Shown: positions 27,076 to 38,229, numbered from the stretch's first letter. The stretch is DNA of 64,000 bases from Gracilibacillus boraciitolerans JCM 21714 (GCF_000521485.1 NZ_BAVS01000010.1:31666-95665), one strand, 5' to 3'. Program-made: numbers and translations. The notes: generated by a model from the letters alone, not told the origin.

Positions 27076-27131
27076 AAATCCGAACGATATATCGAATTCT
27101 ATCATTAGAATTAGTTATCGTTCGGATTTTT
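27076..27131 (+). terminator. Terminator after nagE
   Basis: AAATCCGAACGATA pairs with TATCGTTCGGATTT across a 27-base region that itself folds (ATTCTA...TAGAAT); T-run follows. Confidence 0.75.
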
Positions 27132-27189
27132 TAATTGCATATAAGGGAGATAATGCGACATAACTTCAATTTACTGAGTAGTACTCTTG

Positions 27190-27350
27190 AAATTTATATT
27201 AGGTGTAACAAGCCGCTTCAGCTTGCCCACTTCGCTTTCCGGGGGGGCGTGTCTTAAGCTAACTTTGTAAAGAAAGACACTTTACAAAGTGGATCATCAG
27301 ATCACGCTGATCCCCCCAGGAGTCGAAGTGGACGCCTGCGCTAAATAATA
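27190..27350. repeat. Imperfect palindromic intergenic repeat (Bacillaceae REP-like)
   Basis: CCCACTTCG at 27217-27225 is inverted as CGAAGTGG at 27325-27332, with further pairing inside (CTTTGTAAAG..CTTTACAAAG). GC-rich words (CTTCCGGGG, AGTCGAAGTGGACGCC) recall repeat families of Bacillaceae genomes. A related sequence lies at 38330-38450. It contains G7 (27241-27247) and C6 (27312-27317). Confidence 0.5.
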
Positions 27351-27684
27351 TTCAACAATAGCAGCAAGTGGTAAAATTGTGACTCTCCTATCTCGATTTA
27401 TAGGTATTATCCTTTTGAAAAGTCAAATTGATATTGGTCTTAATCGTTGTAGAGCAAATTAATAGCGAAGGCACCCGGAGCGGCTGTTTAGCAGTAAAAA
27501 TCTTTCAAAATTGCCACAGGCGTTATGTCGCATTATCTTCGTTATGCGACTCTTAATTGTAGGTTTAAAAAATATATTATTGTTTAGTGGGAATATTTGA
27601 TACAATCCTTTATACTAATAAAAGTAGATAATTTAAATCAAATTCTCACTTTATCAAGTCGCACTTTATAAGGAAGGTTCACTG

Positions 27685-28866
27685 ATGACAGATGAAAATC
27701 AAAATATAACAAGAATTGAACTAGATGGGAAAGAATACATATTAATTGGAACAGCACATGTGTCCAAGCAAAGTGCTGAGCAAGTAAAACAAATAATTGA
27801 AGCAGAACAACCTGACTCAGTCTGTGTGGAGCTTGATAAGCAACGCTATGAATCAGTAGTCAGTGGCAGTAAGTGGAAGGACATGGATATATTCCAGGTT
27901 ATCAAGGAAAAGAAAGCAACCTTATTGTTAATGAATTTAGCAATATCTTCTTTTCAGAAGCGAATGGCTAAACAATTTGGCATTCAGCCTGGACAAGAAA
28001 TGATTCAAGGCATTGATTCAGCAAATGAAATTGGAGCTGAATTAGTATTAGCAGATAGGAATATCCAAATAACTTTCTCTCGAATCTGGGGAAGTATTGG
28101 TTTTAAAGGAAAGATGCTATTGTTAACACAAGTAATAGGCGGCGTATTTTCAAAGGAAACCATTACAGAAGAAGAATTGGAAAAAATGAAGACACAGGAT
28201 TCTATTGATAGTGTGTTAAGTGAATTTTCTTCGGCATTTCCACGTTTGAAGAAACCACTGATTGATGAACGTGATCAATATTTAGCACAAAAAATTAAAA
28301 AAGCACCAGGGGGGGAGAAAATTGTAGCTGTATTAGGGGGGGCTGCACATGTTCCGGGGGGGATAACAAAAGAAATTCATAAAGAACATGACTTGAAAAA
28401 ATTGACGACATTACCACCAAAGTCAAAAGCACCGAAAATCATTGGCTGGTCTATACCTGTAGTTATTATTGCATTAATTGCTTTTACCTTTATATCTAAT
28501 CCTGTAGCTGGGTGGCAGCAGGTGATGAGCTGGTTAATTTGGAATGGCGGATTTTCCGCATTAGGTGTGTTATTAGCTTTAGGCCATCCATTAGCAATCT
28601 TAACGGCATTGGTAGCAGCTCCTATTACTTCTCTTAATCCGTTAATGGCTGCTGGGTGGTTTGCTGGTTTTGCACAAGCTCTGGTGAAAAAACCACATGT
28701 ATCTGACTTTGAATCATTATCAGATGACGTTCATACGTTAAAGGGTTTTTGGGAAAATAAAGTGACAAGGATTCTTCTAATTATTGTGTTTGCTAATTTA
28801 GGAAGCACATTAGGAACGATAATAGCAGGTACGGATATTATACGAGTATTTATCAATAATTTATAA
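27685..28866 (+). CDS. TraB/PrgY-family membrane protein
   Basis: A 393-residue protein. Residues 1-240 form the TraB domain: LIGTAHVSKQSAEQVK (GTAHVS motif), DSVCVELDKQRYES (ELD.R-like) and AVLGGAAHVPGGITKEI, which in the family is AVVGAGHVPGI. The last 140 residues hold about four membrane segments. Three G7 runs (28309-28315, 28336-28342, 28356-28362) each add one residue around this motif. TraB/PrgY proteins may be membrane metalloproteases acting on peptide pheromones; the role here is unknown. RBS AAGGAAGG. Confidence 0.85.
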   Translation: MTDENQNITRIELDGKEYILIGTAHVSKQSAEQVKQIIEAEQPDSVCVELDKQRYESVVSGSKWKDMDIFQVIKEKKATLLLMNLAISSFQKRMAKQFGIQPGQEMIQGIDSANEIGAELVLADRNIQITFSRIWGSIGFKGKMLLLTQVIGGVFSKETITEEELEKMKTQDSIDSVLSEFSSAFPRLKKPLIDERDQYLAQKIKKAPGGEKIVAVLGGAAHVPGGITKEIHKEHDLKKLTTLPPKSKAPKIIGWSIPVVIIALIAFTFISNPVAGWQQVMSWLIWNGGFSALGVLLALGHPLAILTALVAAPITSLNPLMAAGWFAGFAQALVKKPHVSDFESLSDDVHTLKGFWENKVTRILLIIVFANLGSTLGTIIAGTDIIRVFINNL

Positions 28867-28871
28867 AAAAA

Positions 28872-28906
28872 TCTGGACTTTTCTAGGTGAAAAGTCCAAA
28901 CTTTTT
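28872..28906 (+). terminator. Terminator after the TraB-like gene
   Basis: TGGACTTTTC pairs with GAAAAGTCCA around TAGGT, followed by a T-run. Confidence 0.8.
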
Positions 28907-28983
28907 ATTAATAGTAGAACACATGTTCTTATTTATGGTATACTGTAGACAACCCTCTATAAAGAAAGGGGGGGGTGAAAGAT

Positions 28984-29109
28984 ATGGAAGTGGTTCTGAC
29001 CTTTGTGGTTTTAGGCCTCGGTATTGCAGTGGCCTGTCTTAACTTAATCAATGCAATACTGAACCTAAAGAGACACAAGAAAAAGGATCACCGCTCTGCC
29101 AAGCGATGA
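28984..29109 (+). CDS. Small hydrophobic peptide, candidate type I toxin
   Basis: A 41-residue ORF: one membrane helix (LTFVVLGLGIAVACLNLINA) and a Lys/Arg-rich tail (KRHKKKDHRSAKR). ATG follows a G8 run and TGAAAGAT, a strong ribosome site. A short Firmicutes type I toxin shape (TxpA, Fst or holin-like) fits: single helix, basic tail, tight structured mRNA. The stop codon lies in a hairpin (GGATCACCGCT paired with AGCGATGATCC) and a second stem follows at 29127-29152. No antisense RNA promoter was resolved. Function is inferred. Confidence 0.5.
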   Translation: MEVVLTFVVLGLGIAVACLNLINAILNLKRHKKKDHRSAKR

Positions 29110-29126
29110 TCCGAGTAATACCACAT

Positions 29127-29152
29127 GAGTGTGAGGAGATATCCTTGCACTC
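29127..29152. terminator. Stable hairpin downstream of the small peptide
   Basis: GAGTGTGAGGA pairs over 11 positions with TCCTTGCACTC (two G-T). No long T-run follows, so it may be an RNA-stability stem or part of an antisense RNA terminator. Confidence 0.5.
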
Positions 29153-29272
29153 ACTCCATATTCTACTTCAATTATACAAGAAACATGTGTGAAATGTAAA
29201 TGAATTTCGTCTCAAATTAATCTTATATTGAGATCTCCATTTTGTCGATATTAATTAGGTAACTTTTTGAAA

Positions 29273-30167
29273 TTAAAGAATGTCTTCTAATGTTTGTTCA
29301 ATTGTTATAAAGCGAAAACGATATCCAGCATCGACTAATCGTTTTGGTATCACCCATCTACTCTTCAAAATAAGCTCTGTCTCTGTTTTTAGGAAGACAG
29401 CACCTAATTCTAATAATGGTGTGGGGGGCTGGCAAACCGACAGGACGATTTAATTGTTGGCGTAACGCACGCATCAAATGATGATTTGGGATCGGATTTG
29501 GAGAAGAACAGTTAAAAATACCAGATAGCTGCGTATTGCTTTGTAAAAACTGGGTAATTTGAAATAAATCCTCTACATGTATCCAGCTAAACATTTGCTT
29601 TCCGTCTCCCTGTATCCCACCGAGCCCGTAATTAACCAAATTTTTATAAGGAGTAATCACACCGCCGTCTGGACCAAGAACGATGGCAATGCGAAGAGCA
29701 ATTTGCCTTGTGTTTGGTAATGAGAAATTGAAAAAGGCCCTTTCCCATTTCTTTGCAACATCGACGGAAAATCCAGTACCAATTTCTCCATTTTCCTCTG
29801 TCATTGGTCGATCCTCTGCATGTCGATAAATAGTAGCTGTACTCGCATTAATCCATAATTCGGGTGGGTTTTGACAATGATTAAGCGCATCACCAAGAAG
29901 TTTGGTTGTACCGGTACGAGAAGTGATAATATCCTTTTTGTTTTTGTCATGATAACGGCAATTCACGGACTTACCTGCTAAATTAATTACCATTTCTGCG
30001 CCTTCTAAGGCATCAATTATTCCTTGCTGATCATTCCATGTAATGGCGGGTGCTTTTCGACTGATTATCTTAACGTCATACCCTTGTTTACTAAATTGTT
30101 TTTTGAAATAATCACCTATGAATCCTGTACCACCTGCTAAAACTATTTTTTTCTGCATATCAGACAT
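29273..30167 (-). CDS. TIGR01777-family NAD(P)-dependent epimerase (YfhF-like), apparent frameshift
   Basis: A short-chain dehydrogenase-like protein of about 298 residues. N-terminus KKIVLAGGTGFIGDYFKKQF has the GGTGFIG Rossmann motif; MVINLAGKSVNCRY and WINASTATIYRHA fit the family. At 29423-29428 (six bases) the frame is lost; five restore LPAPTPLLELGAVFLKTETE, then LILKSRWVIPKRLVDAGYRF and RF, the conserved DUF1731 tail, stop at 29273. Role is unknown; homologues are often linked to cell division or nucleotide-sugar metabolism without proof. Confidence 0.85.
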
Positions 30168-30335
30168 CTCCTAAGTTTTTGCATTTCCTCTATCATATCA
30201 AAAAATAGGACAATAGAGAAAAAGTTTCTGACATTTTTCCGTTAATTTGATATAATAAAAAGTCAAATAGTAAATTTATTTAAAGGTTATAATAAGTATA
30301 AAAAATTGGTGGAAAGCTCGTATTATAAAATAAAT

Positions 30336-30437
30336 ATGGGAAATATTGGCCCAATACATAAGGTACTACAGGCACTTGACCTTTTCGAATATATATTAGG
30401 AGCAAAGGTGACAGAATTTGGAGGGAAACAACAATGA
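30336..30437 (+). CDS. Possible 33-residue leader ORF before pncB
   Basis: ATG 30336 opens an ORF reading MGNIGPIHKVLQALDLFEYI, LGAKVTEFGGKQQ, whose stop overlaps the pncB ATG (ATGA). No clear ribosome site precedes it. It could be a leader peptide for coupled translation, the end of a deleted upstream gene, or chance. The upstream 150 bases carry no other gene. Confidence 0.3.
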   Translation: MGNIGPIHKVLQALDLFEYILGAKVTEFGGKQQ

Positions 30438-31895
30438 CTTACGATGATGATAGCTTAATGCTACATACGGACTTATATCAAATTAACATGATAGAAACGT
30501 ATTGGAGGGATGGAAAAGCAGACAATAAAGCTGTATTTGAATTATATTTTCGGCAGTTACCTTTTGCTAATGGTTATGCTGTCTTTGCTGGGTTGGAGCG
30601 TGTATTAGATTTTATCAGGAATTTCGGATTTACGGAAAGTGACCTTGCCTATCTAAAAGAAATCGCTGGGTATCAGGATGATTACTTGGATTATCTGAGA
30701 AACTTGCGTTTTACAGGTACTATTTTATCTATGAAAGAAGGAGAAGTTGTTTTTGCAAATGAACCATTAATGAGAATCGAGGCACCATTGGCAGAAGCGC
30801 AATTAATTGAAACCCCCCCTTTGCTTAATATTGTGAACTACCAAACATTAATAGCTACTAAAGCAGCAAGAATTAAGTACGTGGTAGGCGATCATGCTGT
30901 TATGGAATTCGGAACTAGAAGAGCACATGAGATGGATGCGGCAATTTGGGGAACACGCGCTGCATACATTGGGGGGGGATTTTCTGCCACTAGTAATGTG
31001 AGGGCAGGGAAACTATTTGGCATACCAATTGCCGGAACCCATGCCCACTCTATGGTACAAGCTTATCGTGATGACTATATTGCATTTAAAAAATATGCCA
31101 GCACACATAAAAACTGTGTTTTCTTAGTAGATACATATGATACATTACGTTCTGGTTTACCAAATGCGATTCGTGTGGCGAAGGAATTTGGGGGATAGCA
31201 TTAATTTTCTGGGTATTCGTTTGGATAGTGGAGATATGGCCTATTTATCAAAACAGGCTCGGTACATGTTAGATGATGCAGGTTTTTCTGATGCGAAAAT
31301 TATTGTATCAAATGACCTAGATGAATATACGATTCTTAACTTGCAGGCACAAGGAGCGAAAATAGATATTTATGGCATTGGTACGAAGGTAATAACAGCT
31401 TATGATCAGGCAGCATTAGGCGGAGTATATAAATTAGTGGCAATTGAAGATAATGGTGAAATGGTAGATACGATCAAGATTTCTTCTAACCCTGAAAAAG
31501 TCACAACTCCGGGAAGCAAAAAAGTTTATCGAATCATAAATAATGTGAATGGACATTCAGAAGGTGACTATATTGCGCTGGAGAATGAGAATCCTCAAAC
31601 AGAAGAACGTTTAAAAATGTTTCATCCGGTGCATACATATATAAGTAAGTTTGTTACTAATTTTACCGCGATTAATCTCCATCAGGAAATCGTAGTAAAT
31701 GGAGTCATTAATTATAGCAATCCTTCTCTCAAGGAAATACAGCAGTATACGATTAGTAATATGAAACTGTTATGGGAAGAATATAAAAGAACAATGAATC
31801 CGGAAGAATATCCAGTTGATTTAAGTGAAGCATGTTGGGAAAATAAGATGAACTTAATTCGTGATATTAAAAGCAAAGTGAAAAAAGTAAAATGA
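30434..31895 (+). CDS. pncB: Nicotinate phosphoribosyltransferase, apparent frameshift
   Basis: Forms nicotinate mononucleotide from nicotinate, ATP and PRPP in NAD salvage. About 486 residues. Motifs: MLHTDLYQINMIETYW start, LLNIVNYQTLIATKAARIK, VMEFGTRRAHEMDAAIWGTR, GTHAHSMVQAYRDD, LVDTYDTLRSGLPNAI and LGIRLDSGDMAYLSKQAR. The frame breaks at the G5 run near 31190-31194; four G give KEFGDSINFLGIRL. C7 at 30813-30819 and G8 at 30971-30978 add one residue each (ETPPLL, IGGGFSATSN for I-G-G-F). nadE follows 18 bases later. Confidence 0.93.
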
Positions 31896-31913
31896 AGAAA
31901 GGATGTTTATAGT

Positions 31914-32745
31914 ATGCGATCATTACAAAAGGAAATTATGGAAACCTTAAAAGTACAACCGAGCATTGATCCACAAGAGGAATTTCGTCGCAGTGTAGAG
32001 TTTATTAAAGCCTATTTAACGAAGCATGCTTTTTTAAAAAGTGTTGTGCTAGGTATCTCCGGGGGGGCAGGACTCGACTCTGGCTGGGTATATGTGTCAA
32101 ACTGCTGTAAATGAGTTAAATGAACAGCAAAAGGAGCAAACGTATCAATTTATTGCGGTACGTCTTCCGTACGGGGGGGAACAAGCAGATGAAGAGGATT
32201 GTATAGATGCGCTTGATTTTATTAAGCCAAGCCGGACGGTACGGGTAAATATTAAAGCGGCAGTCGATGCAAGCGAAACAGCAGTTGCCGAAGAATTCGG
32301 AGTTATTAGTGATTTTGTCAAAGGAAATACGAAAGCTCGTGAACGTATGAAAGTACAATATGATATTGCAGCTGCAACTTCAGGTGTTGTTATCGGTACT
32401 GATCATGCAGCGGAAGCAGTAACGGGTTTCTTTACGAAGTATGGTGATGGTGCTGCTGACATTTTGCCATTGTATCGCTTGAATAAAAGACAAGGTAAAT
32501 CGATCCTAAAAATGCTGGGATGCCCTGAACATCTATATACGAAAGTACCTACTGCTGATTTGGAGAGTGACAAGCCACAGCTGCCGGATGAAGTTGCCCT
32601 TGGTGTAAGCTATGAAGCGATCGATGACTATTTAGAAGGAAAAGAAGTGGCAGAAGAGGAAGCACAAACAATCGAAAATTTATATATAAAATCACGTCAT
32701 AAACGAAAAGATCCAGTGACTGTGTTTGATGTATGGTGGAAATAA
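31914..32745 (+). CDS. nadE: Ammonia-dependent NAD+ synthetase, apparent frameshift
   Basis: Amidates nicotinate adenine dinucleotide to NAD. About 276 residues. At 32061-32067 the run is seven G; six give [20 protein letters not shown], the P-loop-like ATP pyrophosphatase motif, while the written text gives [10 protein letters not shown] and stops. Then [13 protein letters not shown] (expected R-L-P-Y-G-x-Q; G7 at 32173-32179), [54 protein letters not shown] and the end FDVWWK all match. RBS AGAAAGGATG. A strong terminator follows. Confidence 0.93.
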
Positions 32746-32747
32746 TA

Positions 32748-32787
32748 AAAATAAGGTGATGATCCATAGTGATATCACCTTTTATTT
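32748..32787 (+). terminator. Terminator after nadE
   Basis: AAATAAGGTGAT pairs with ATCACCTTTTATTT, then T-rich DNA. Confidence 0.8.
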
Positions 32788-32860
32788 GTATTTTTTTATC
32801 GGATTTGTTATATTTATCTCGAATTCAAACTAAATGACATCCTTGTTAGGAGATGAGTTT

Positions 32861-33846
32861 ATGAACGGACTAAAGGGCATGCATCATGTCACAGCAATTA
32901 CAAGTAGTGCCGAAGAAAATTATAAATTTTTCACATATGTATTAGGTATGCGGTTAGTTAAGAAGACGGTTAATCAGGATGACATTCAAACCTATCATTT
33001 ATTTTTTGCAGATGATAAAGGGAGCCCAGGAACAGATATGACTTTCTTCGATTTTCCGGGAATCCCTAAAGGATCTCATGGGACAAATGAAATTTACAGA
33101 ACGGCCTTTCGTGTGCCGTCTGATCAAGCACTGGATTATTGGCTAAAACGTTTTGAACGGCTAAATATTCAGCATGAGGGGGGGATACAAGAACAATTCG
33201 GTAAACAGGTGCTTTCCTTTACTGATTTTGATGATCAAATTATCAGTTGATATCAGATGAAAATAATCAAGGAGTTCCTTCCGGGACACCTTGGCAAGAT
33301 GGACCGATACCAAATGAGTATGCGATTACTGGACTAGGTCCTATTACAGTTCGTATTAAGGATTTTAAACATTTTAATCAAGTTATGGAAAAAGTATTAC
33401 TGTTTAAAAATATTGATCATGAAGGATCTTATCATTTATTCGAAGTAGGAGAAGGTGGAAATGGTGCACAGGTTATCGTGGAGGAAAACGATGACTTACC
33501 AATGGCTCAACAAGGTTATGGTACTGTACATCATGCAGCATTCCGGATTGATGATCTGGAAACATTGCATCAATGGGATGAGCATTATCGTCGTTTTGGT
33601 TTTCAGACATCCGGTTATGTTGATCGCTTTTTCTTCAAATCGTTATATACAAGAGTAGCACCACAAATCTTATTTGAACTGGCAACGGATGGACCAGGAT
33701 TTATGGGTGATGAGCCGTATGAAACACTAGGTGAAAAGCTTTCTTTGCCACCATTTTTAGAGAACAAGCGAAAAGAAATTGTGGGAATGGTCCGCCATAT
33801 CGATACAGTAAGAAGCTCAAAGGAATTAAAAAAAGAATATGAATAA
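32861..33846 (+). CDS. VOC-family ring-cleaving dioxygenase (MhqO/YkcA-like), apparent frameshift
   Basis: Two tandem vicinal-oxygen-chelate domains, about 328 residues. ATG 32861 follows TTAGGAGATGAG. GMHHVTAITSSAEENYKFFT opens domain 1 with the first metal His; GTVHHAAFRIDDLETLHQW opens domain 2; LFELATDGPGF contains the metal Glu. Between them the frame changes near 33238, where one base appears missing (YQLISDENNQG follows). A G7 at 33178-33184 adds one Gly. MhqO-type proteins in Bacillus respond to quinones and aromatic stress; substrate here is unknown. Confidence 0.85.
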
Positions 33847-33849
33847 TTA

Positions 33850-33880
33850 TGGAAGACCAAGTGTAAAGCTTGGTCTTTTC
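33850..33880 (+). terminator. Terminator after the dioxygenase gene
   Basis: AAGACCAAG pairs with CTTGGTCTT around TGTAAAG, then a T-run. Confidence 0.75.
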
Positions 33881-34037
33881 TTATATCTAAACGGTCTTAT
33901 TTATTAATATTGATCTATTGTTAATATTCATATACAATTTTAGTACAATCGAATTAGGTTAGTGCTGAAATGAGAGTTCCATCAATAGTGAGGCTTATGA
34001 ACAGGTAACACTATGTCCAAATGGAAGGGGTTACATA

Positions 34038-35044
34038 ATGAAGAAGATCTTATTAGTTTATTTAATATTAATTGGCTTATTTGTCATATATGTCTATCAA
34101 TATCAATCAGAGGAAACGACAGATAATCAATGGTCGGATCGAGAATTAAGAGGTACAATAGATGAAAATTATGTAATGGTAACTTTTCAGGCTGGTATTG
34201 ATTATTGGAAACGTCCGCTAAAAGGTTTTGAAGACGCTGCCGAGGCTCTAAATGTTTCTGTAGAATATAGGGGGGGGCAACTCAATATGATGTCCATGAA
34301 GAAATAACTGTTTTAGAACAAGTAATTGCTAAAAATCCCTCAGGTATTGCTATTTCTACAATGGACCCAGAAGCACTAAATCCTGTTATTGATAAAGCAG
34401 TAGAATCAGGAATCCCTGTTGTGATGTTTGATGCAGATGCTCCGAATAGTAAAGCATATGCTTTTTTAGGAACAAATAACTATTATGCAGGTGTAACAGC
34501 AGCAGATAAAATGGCAGAGTTATTAAATGAAGCAGGGGGGGAAGTAGGAGTTGTGACTCATCCGAATCAATTAAATCACAAAGAACGAACAGAAGGTTTT
34601 CGAGAAACAATTGAAAAGGAATATCCCAAAATGACAGTTGTAGATGTAAAGGATGGCCGTGGCGATCAAATGATATCGAAGGAGGTTTCAGAAGAATTAA
34701 TGAGAGAGTATCCTAATATTAAAGGAATTTTTGCCTCGGAGGCTAATGGTGGAGTTGGTGTTGGCAAGGCGGTAATCGACCAGCAAAAGAAAGGGGGGGA
34801 TATTCATATCATTAGTTTTGACACAGATAAAGGGACATTAGATATGATAAATGATGGAATAATTTCCGCAACAATGGCTCAAGGTACTTGGAAAATGGGT
34901 TACTGGTCTCTTCAATTTTTATTTCACCTCCAACATGATATTGCAGGAGAACTAGAAGGGGAAACGAATTTACCACGGTATGTAGATACAGGAATTACGG
35001 TTGTAACAAAGGATAATGTGAATGAATATTATCCTGGTGAATAA
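34038..35044 (+). CDS. Membrane-tethered sugar-binding protein of a three-component sensor (XylFII-like), apparent frameshift
   Basis: A periplasmic-binding-protein fold (Peripla_BP_4) anchored by an N-terminal helix (MKKILLVYLILIGLFVIYVY), with no lipobox Cys. ISTMDPEALNPVIDKAVESG, IPVVMFDADAPNSKAYAFLG and IKGIFASEANGGVGVGKAVI fit RbsB/XylF relatives. The frame is lost at G8 34270-34277; six G give VEYRGATQYDVHEEITVLEQ. Two in-frame G7 (34535-34541 and 34793-34799) add Gly. It precedes a kinase gene by 11 bases. Clostridial XylFII-LytS-YesN, where a tethered binding protein signals D-xylose to the kinase, is the nearest known parallel. Confidence 0.82.
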
Positions 35045-35055
35045 AGAATGGATGG

Positions 35056-36881
35056 ATGCAGATGAAGCGCTGGACACAAATAAATAATTTTCCCATTCGA
35101 TATAAGCTTATATTCCATTTTTTACTAATCAGTATTCTGCCGATCTTTTGTTTGGCTCTCTTAGTAAGCTGGACCGTTGAACGTGTGATGGAGGAACAAG
35201 TAAATGATAATACCATTCAGTTGATAGATAAAGTAAATGAGACATTTGAATTTTATATTAGTAATCTTCAGAATTATACATATATGATCGCTAATAATGA
35301 TGAAGTTCAGCAATTTTTGGAAACTTCAGAAATCGACCCTGCTGTCTTATCGGATAATAAATATGAAATCCAACGATTCTTACGTGACTTTACTGCTGTA
35401 TCATCAGAGGTTGCGGGGGGGATTATGGTTGTTAATCATAAAGGAGATTATATAAGTAATGAATTATATGCACCTTCTGTTATGGAACTAACGGAAGCGT
35501 CATGGTATCAAGAGGCTGTGAACAATCAAGGTATATTTAAAATAATTGGACGACCTATGGAAAGGCGTCTGAATTCTATTGTCGATTATCAGAATGATGA
35601 TGTGGTAACGGTCGTGAGAGCAATTAATGATCCTTTTACTGAAGAAGTGCAAGGAGTTGTTTTAATTGACTTAAAATTACGGGTAATCGCTGAAACAGTC
35701 AAAGATGTAACATTAGGGAAGAGTGGATACCTAATGGTTATGGATGATAATGGGAATAACATCTATCAACTACCCAACCCATTTTGGATAAAGTGCCATT
35801 AAGTTGGATAGGTGATGAGTTATCAGGTGTTTTTTCAAAAAAATAAAAGGAAAACAGATTCAATTTATTTATCAACGTTCCCCCCCTTTTGCTAATTGGG
35901 TGACAGTCGGGGGTATTTCCAGCGGAAGAAAGTGTATTCGGTTTGCGTGAAATTAATTTTTATTTAGTGGTATTTATTTTTATCATCATGTTTTTTGGTA
36001 TTCCGGTCTCTTATTTCCTGTCGCATTCCATTTCGAAGCCGATTGTACAGTTAATGTCGTTTATGAGAAAAGCTGAGGGTGGTAATTTTAACGTTAGATA
36101 CCAGGAAAAAAGGTATGATGAAGTAGGATTATTAGGTAGAAGTTTTAACAAAATGTTAATAAAAATTAATGAATTGATGCATATAACGGAACGGCAGGAG
36201 CGCCAAAAAAGAGATGCAGAATTTCGAAGTTTACAGGCGAATATTAATCCTCACTTTTTATATAACACATTGGATACGATACAATGGATGGCTAGAAAAC
36301 AGCAGGCAAATGATGTAGCAGAAGTAGTTGAGTCTTTAGCAAAACTATTTCGAATTGGACTCAGCAAGGGCCGTGATGTGATTCTATTAAAAGAAGAAAT
36401 TGAGCATATTGAAAGCTATCTAACCATTCAAAAAACGAGATATCGAGATAAATTAAACTACCAGATTGAGGTAGAGGACTCAATTAAAGATAAGGCCGTT
36501 TTAAAATTTATTTTACAACCGATTGTAGAAAATGCAATTTATCACGGAATTAAAGAACGCAGAGGACCAGGGCATATTTTTATACATGCTAAGCAGTTGG
36601 ATCAACAAATTGCTATATCGATTAGTGATGATGGTAAAGGGATGTCAAAGCAACAATTATTGGATATGCGTATTGCCCTTGCAAACTCCATTGCAAGTAC
36701 TGAAAATCCCGAAGAGACTAGAAATAAAAAAGGTTACGGAATGTTAAATGTACAAGCACGGATACAATTAACACATGGAGAAGATTATGGTATCTCTATA
36801 GAGAGCATGGAAGACAAAGGAACAACTGTGACGATTTTAATGCCAATACTTAATGAGCCGGATCAAGAAAGGGAGCAGTGA
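35056..36881 (+). CDS. YesM/LytS-type sensor histidine kinase, two apparent frameshifts
   Basis: Membrane kinase of a sugar-responsive two-component pair. N-terminal helix IFHFLLISILPIFCLALLV, a Cache-like extracellular domain, second helix near 35965-36030, HAMP, then LQANINPHFLYNTLDTIQWM (His phosphoacceptor) and an HATPase domain (ILQPIVENAIYHGIKE, ISDDGKGMS, GYGMLNVQARIQLTHGEDYG). Frame changes near 35777 (one base missing; PILDKVPLSWIGDELSGVF follows) and at G5 35909-35913 (four expected; VTVGVFPAEESVFGL). G7 35415-35421 and C7 35880-35886 are in frame. Lies between the binding-protein gene and its regulator. Confidence 0.85.
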
Positions 36882-36886
36882 TAACA

Positions 36887-38076
36887 ATGTCCAAATGGAA
36901 GGTGCTTATAGCAGATGATGAGTTTCTTATACGTGAGGGAATAAGATCTTCGGTGAATTGGTCGAATTTTGACATGGAAGTAATAGCAGAAGCTGAAGAT
37001 GGAGAAGAAGCAGTCGAGTTTGCGCTGAAGCATGAAATAGATGTTTTGCTGATTGATTTAAATATGCCAATTATGAATGGTATAGCTGCAATGAAGCATA
37101 TTAAAGAAAAGCTTCCAAATTGTCGGATGGTGGTCATATCTGGATATGACGATTTCCGATATGCGCAGGAGGCAATACGACTTCAAGTTGAGGATTATCT
37201 TCTAAAACCAGTAAATCCAACTAAATTAGAGGAGATTTTAACGGATTTAAGTAAACTATTAGAAATGAAAGAACAAGAGGAGAATTATCTGCAACAGGCT
37301 TCTACACAAGTTCAAAAAAACCACGAACATCTAAGGCAAAGCTTTTTTCTTGATTGGATTGAAGGTAATTTAAGTGAAGATGAAGTAAGAAGTCAATTAC
37401 AATTTTTAGATTTACCTTATGATCCTCCTGGTTTTTTATTATGGTTAAATGGGCAGATGGTGAAGCCGGACACCATTTACTTGAAGAGGAGGATCGGCAA
37501 CAGCAGGTATTAGCTATTAAAAATCTATTAAAAGGTCTATTATCAGATTACTTGCATGCTATTTTTATAGAGGATTCTCATTTTATTACTATATTATTAT
37601 GGGAGCAAGTGCCAACTGACCTAACAGTGAAATTGGAAGAGCAAGTGAAAGAAGAATTGGATCAGCGAATTTATTTGAAATATGTACCATTGGCTTCCGT
37701 TGATATTCATGTGCAATATAATGAGGTAAAACAAGAACTTAATCAGCATATGCGGTTGTCACCTCTTGTCAAGCAATCATTATATTATATTCGCAAGCAT
37801 TATCAAGATCCTGACTTAACTCTGGAAAGTATTGCAGAATCACTGCATGTATCTACAGTGTATCTCAGTAGAATGATTAAACAGGAACTAGGTAGTTCGT
37901 ATGTACAGGTTCTTACAAACACGCGATTGCGTGCAGCTAAGGAACTTTTGCAATCTGCTGATCTTAGCATACGAGAAGTAGCGGAAAGAGTTGGATATGA
38001 TTCCCAACATTATTTTAGTACGACATTTAGAAAATCAATGGGTATCACACCAAAACAATATAAACAGCAAATCTAG
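36887..38076 (+). CDS. YesN-type response regulator with AraC DNA-binding domain, apparent frameshift
   Basis: Receiver: WKVLIADDEFLIREGIRSSV, LLIDLNMPIMNGIAAMKH (phospho-Asp) and LLKPVNPTKL. A middle linker domain follows, then AraC helix-turn-helix: ESIAESLHVSTVYLSRMIKQ, REVAERVGYDSQHYFSTTFR, KSMGITPKQYKQQ. Near 37437 the frame changes (one base missing): LLLWLNGQ versus MVKWADGEAGHHLLEEED. ATG 36887 follows GGGAGCAGTGATAACA; a GTG at 36878 overlapping the kinase stop is possible. Total about 395 residues. Likely target: the chvE-like operon at 38655. Confidence 0.85.
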
Positions 38077-38122
38077 AAAAAGCTCCTATTGTTAGCAGAA
38101 AACTAACGATAGGAGTTTTTTT
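38077..38122 (+). terminator. Terminator after the first YesN gene
   Basis: AAAAGCTCCTATTGTTAG pairs with CTAACGATAGGAGTTTTT, with a T-run. Confidence 0.85.
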
Positions 38123-38229
38123 GATAAACACAAATGATTATCAGTTGAATAGTTGACCCAAACTGCGACCTAGTGACAATTTTGAAAGTATGATGAATGT
38201 AAGCAAAAGCTCTGTCCATTTACTTCGCT

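Larger units (their letters stand above)
27042..27684. other. Intergenic region with terminator and REP-like repeat
   Basis: 643 bases without a gene. Apart from the terminator and the palindromic repeat, 27350-27684 has stops in all frames; a promoter for the TraB-like gene is likely near 27590-27640 (TTGATACAATCC...TATACTAAT). Confidence 0.5.
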
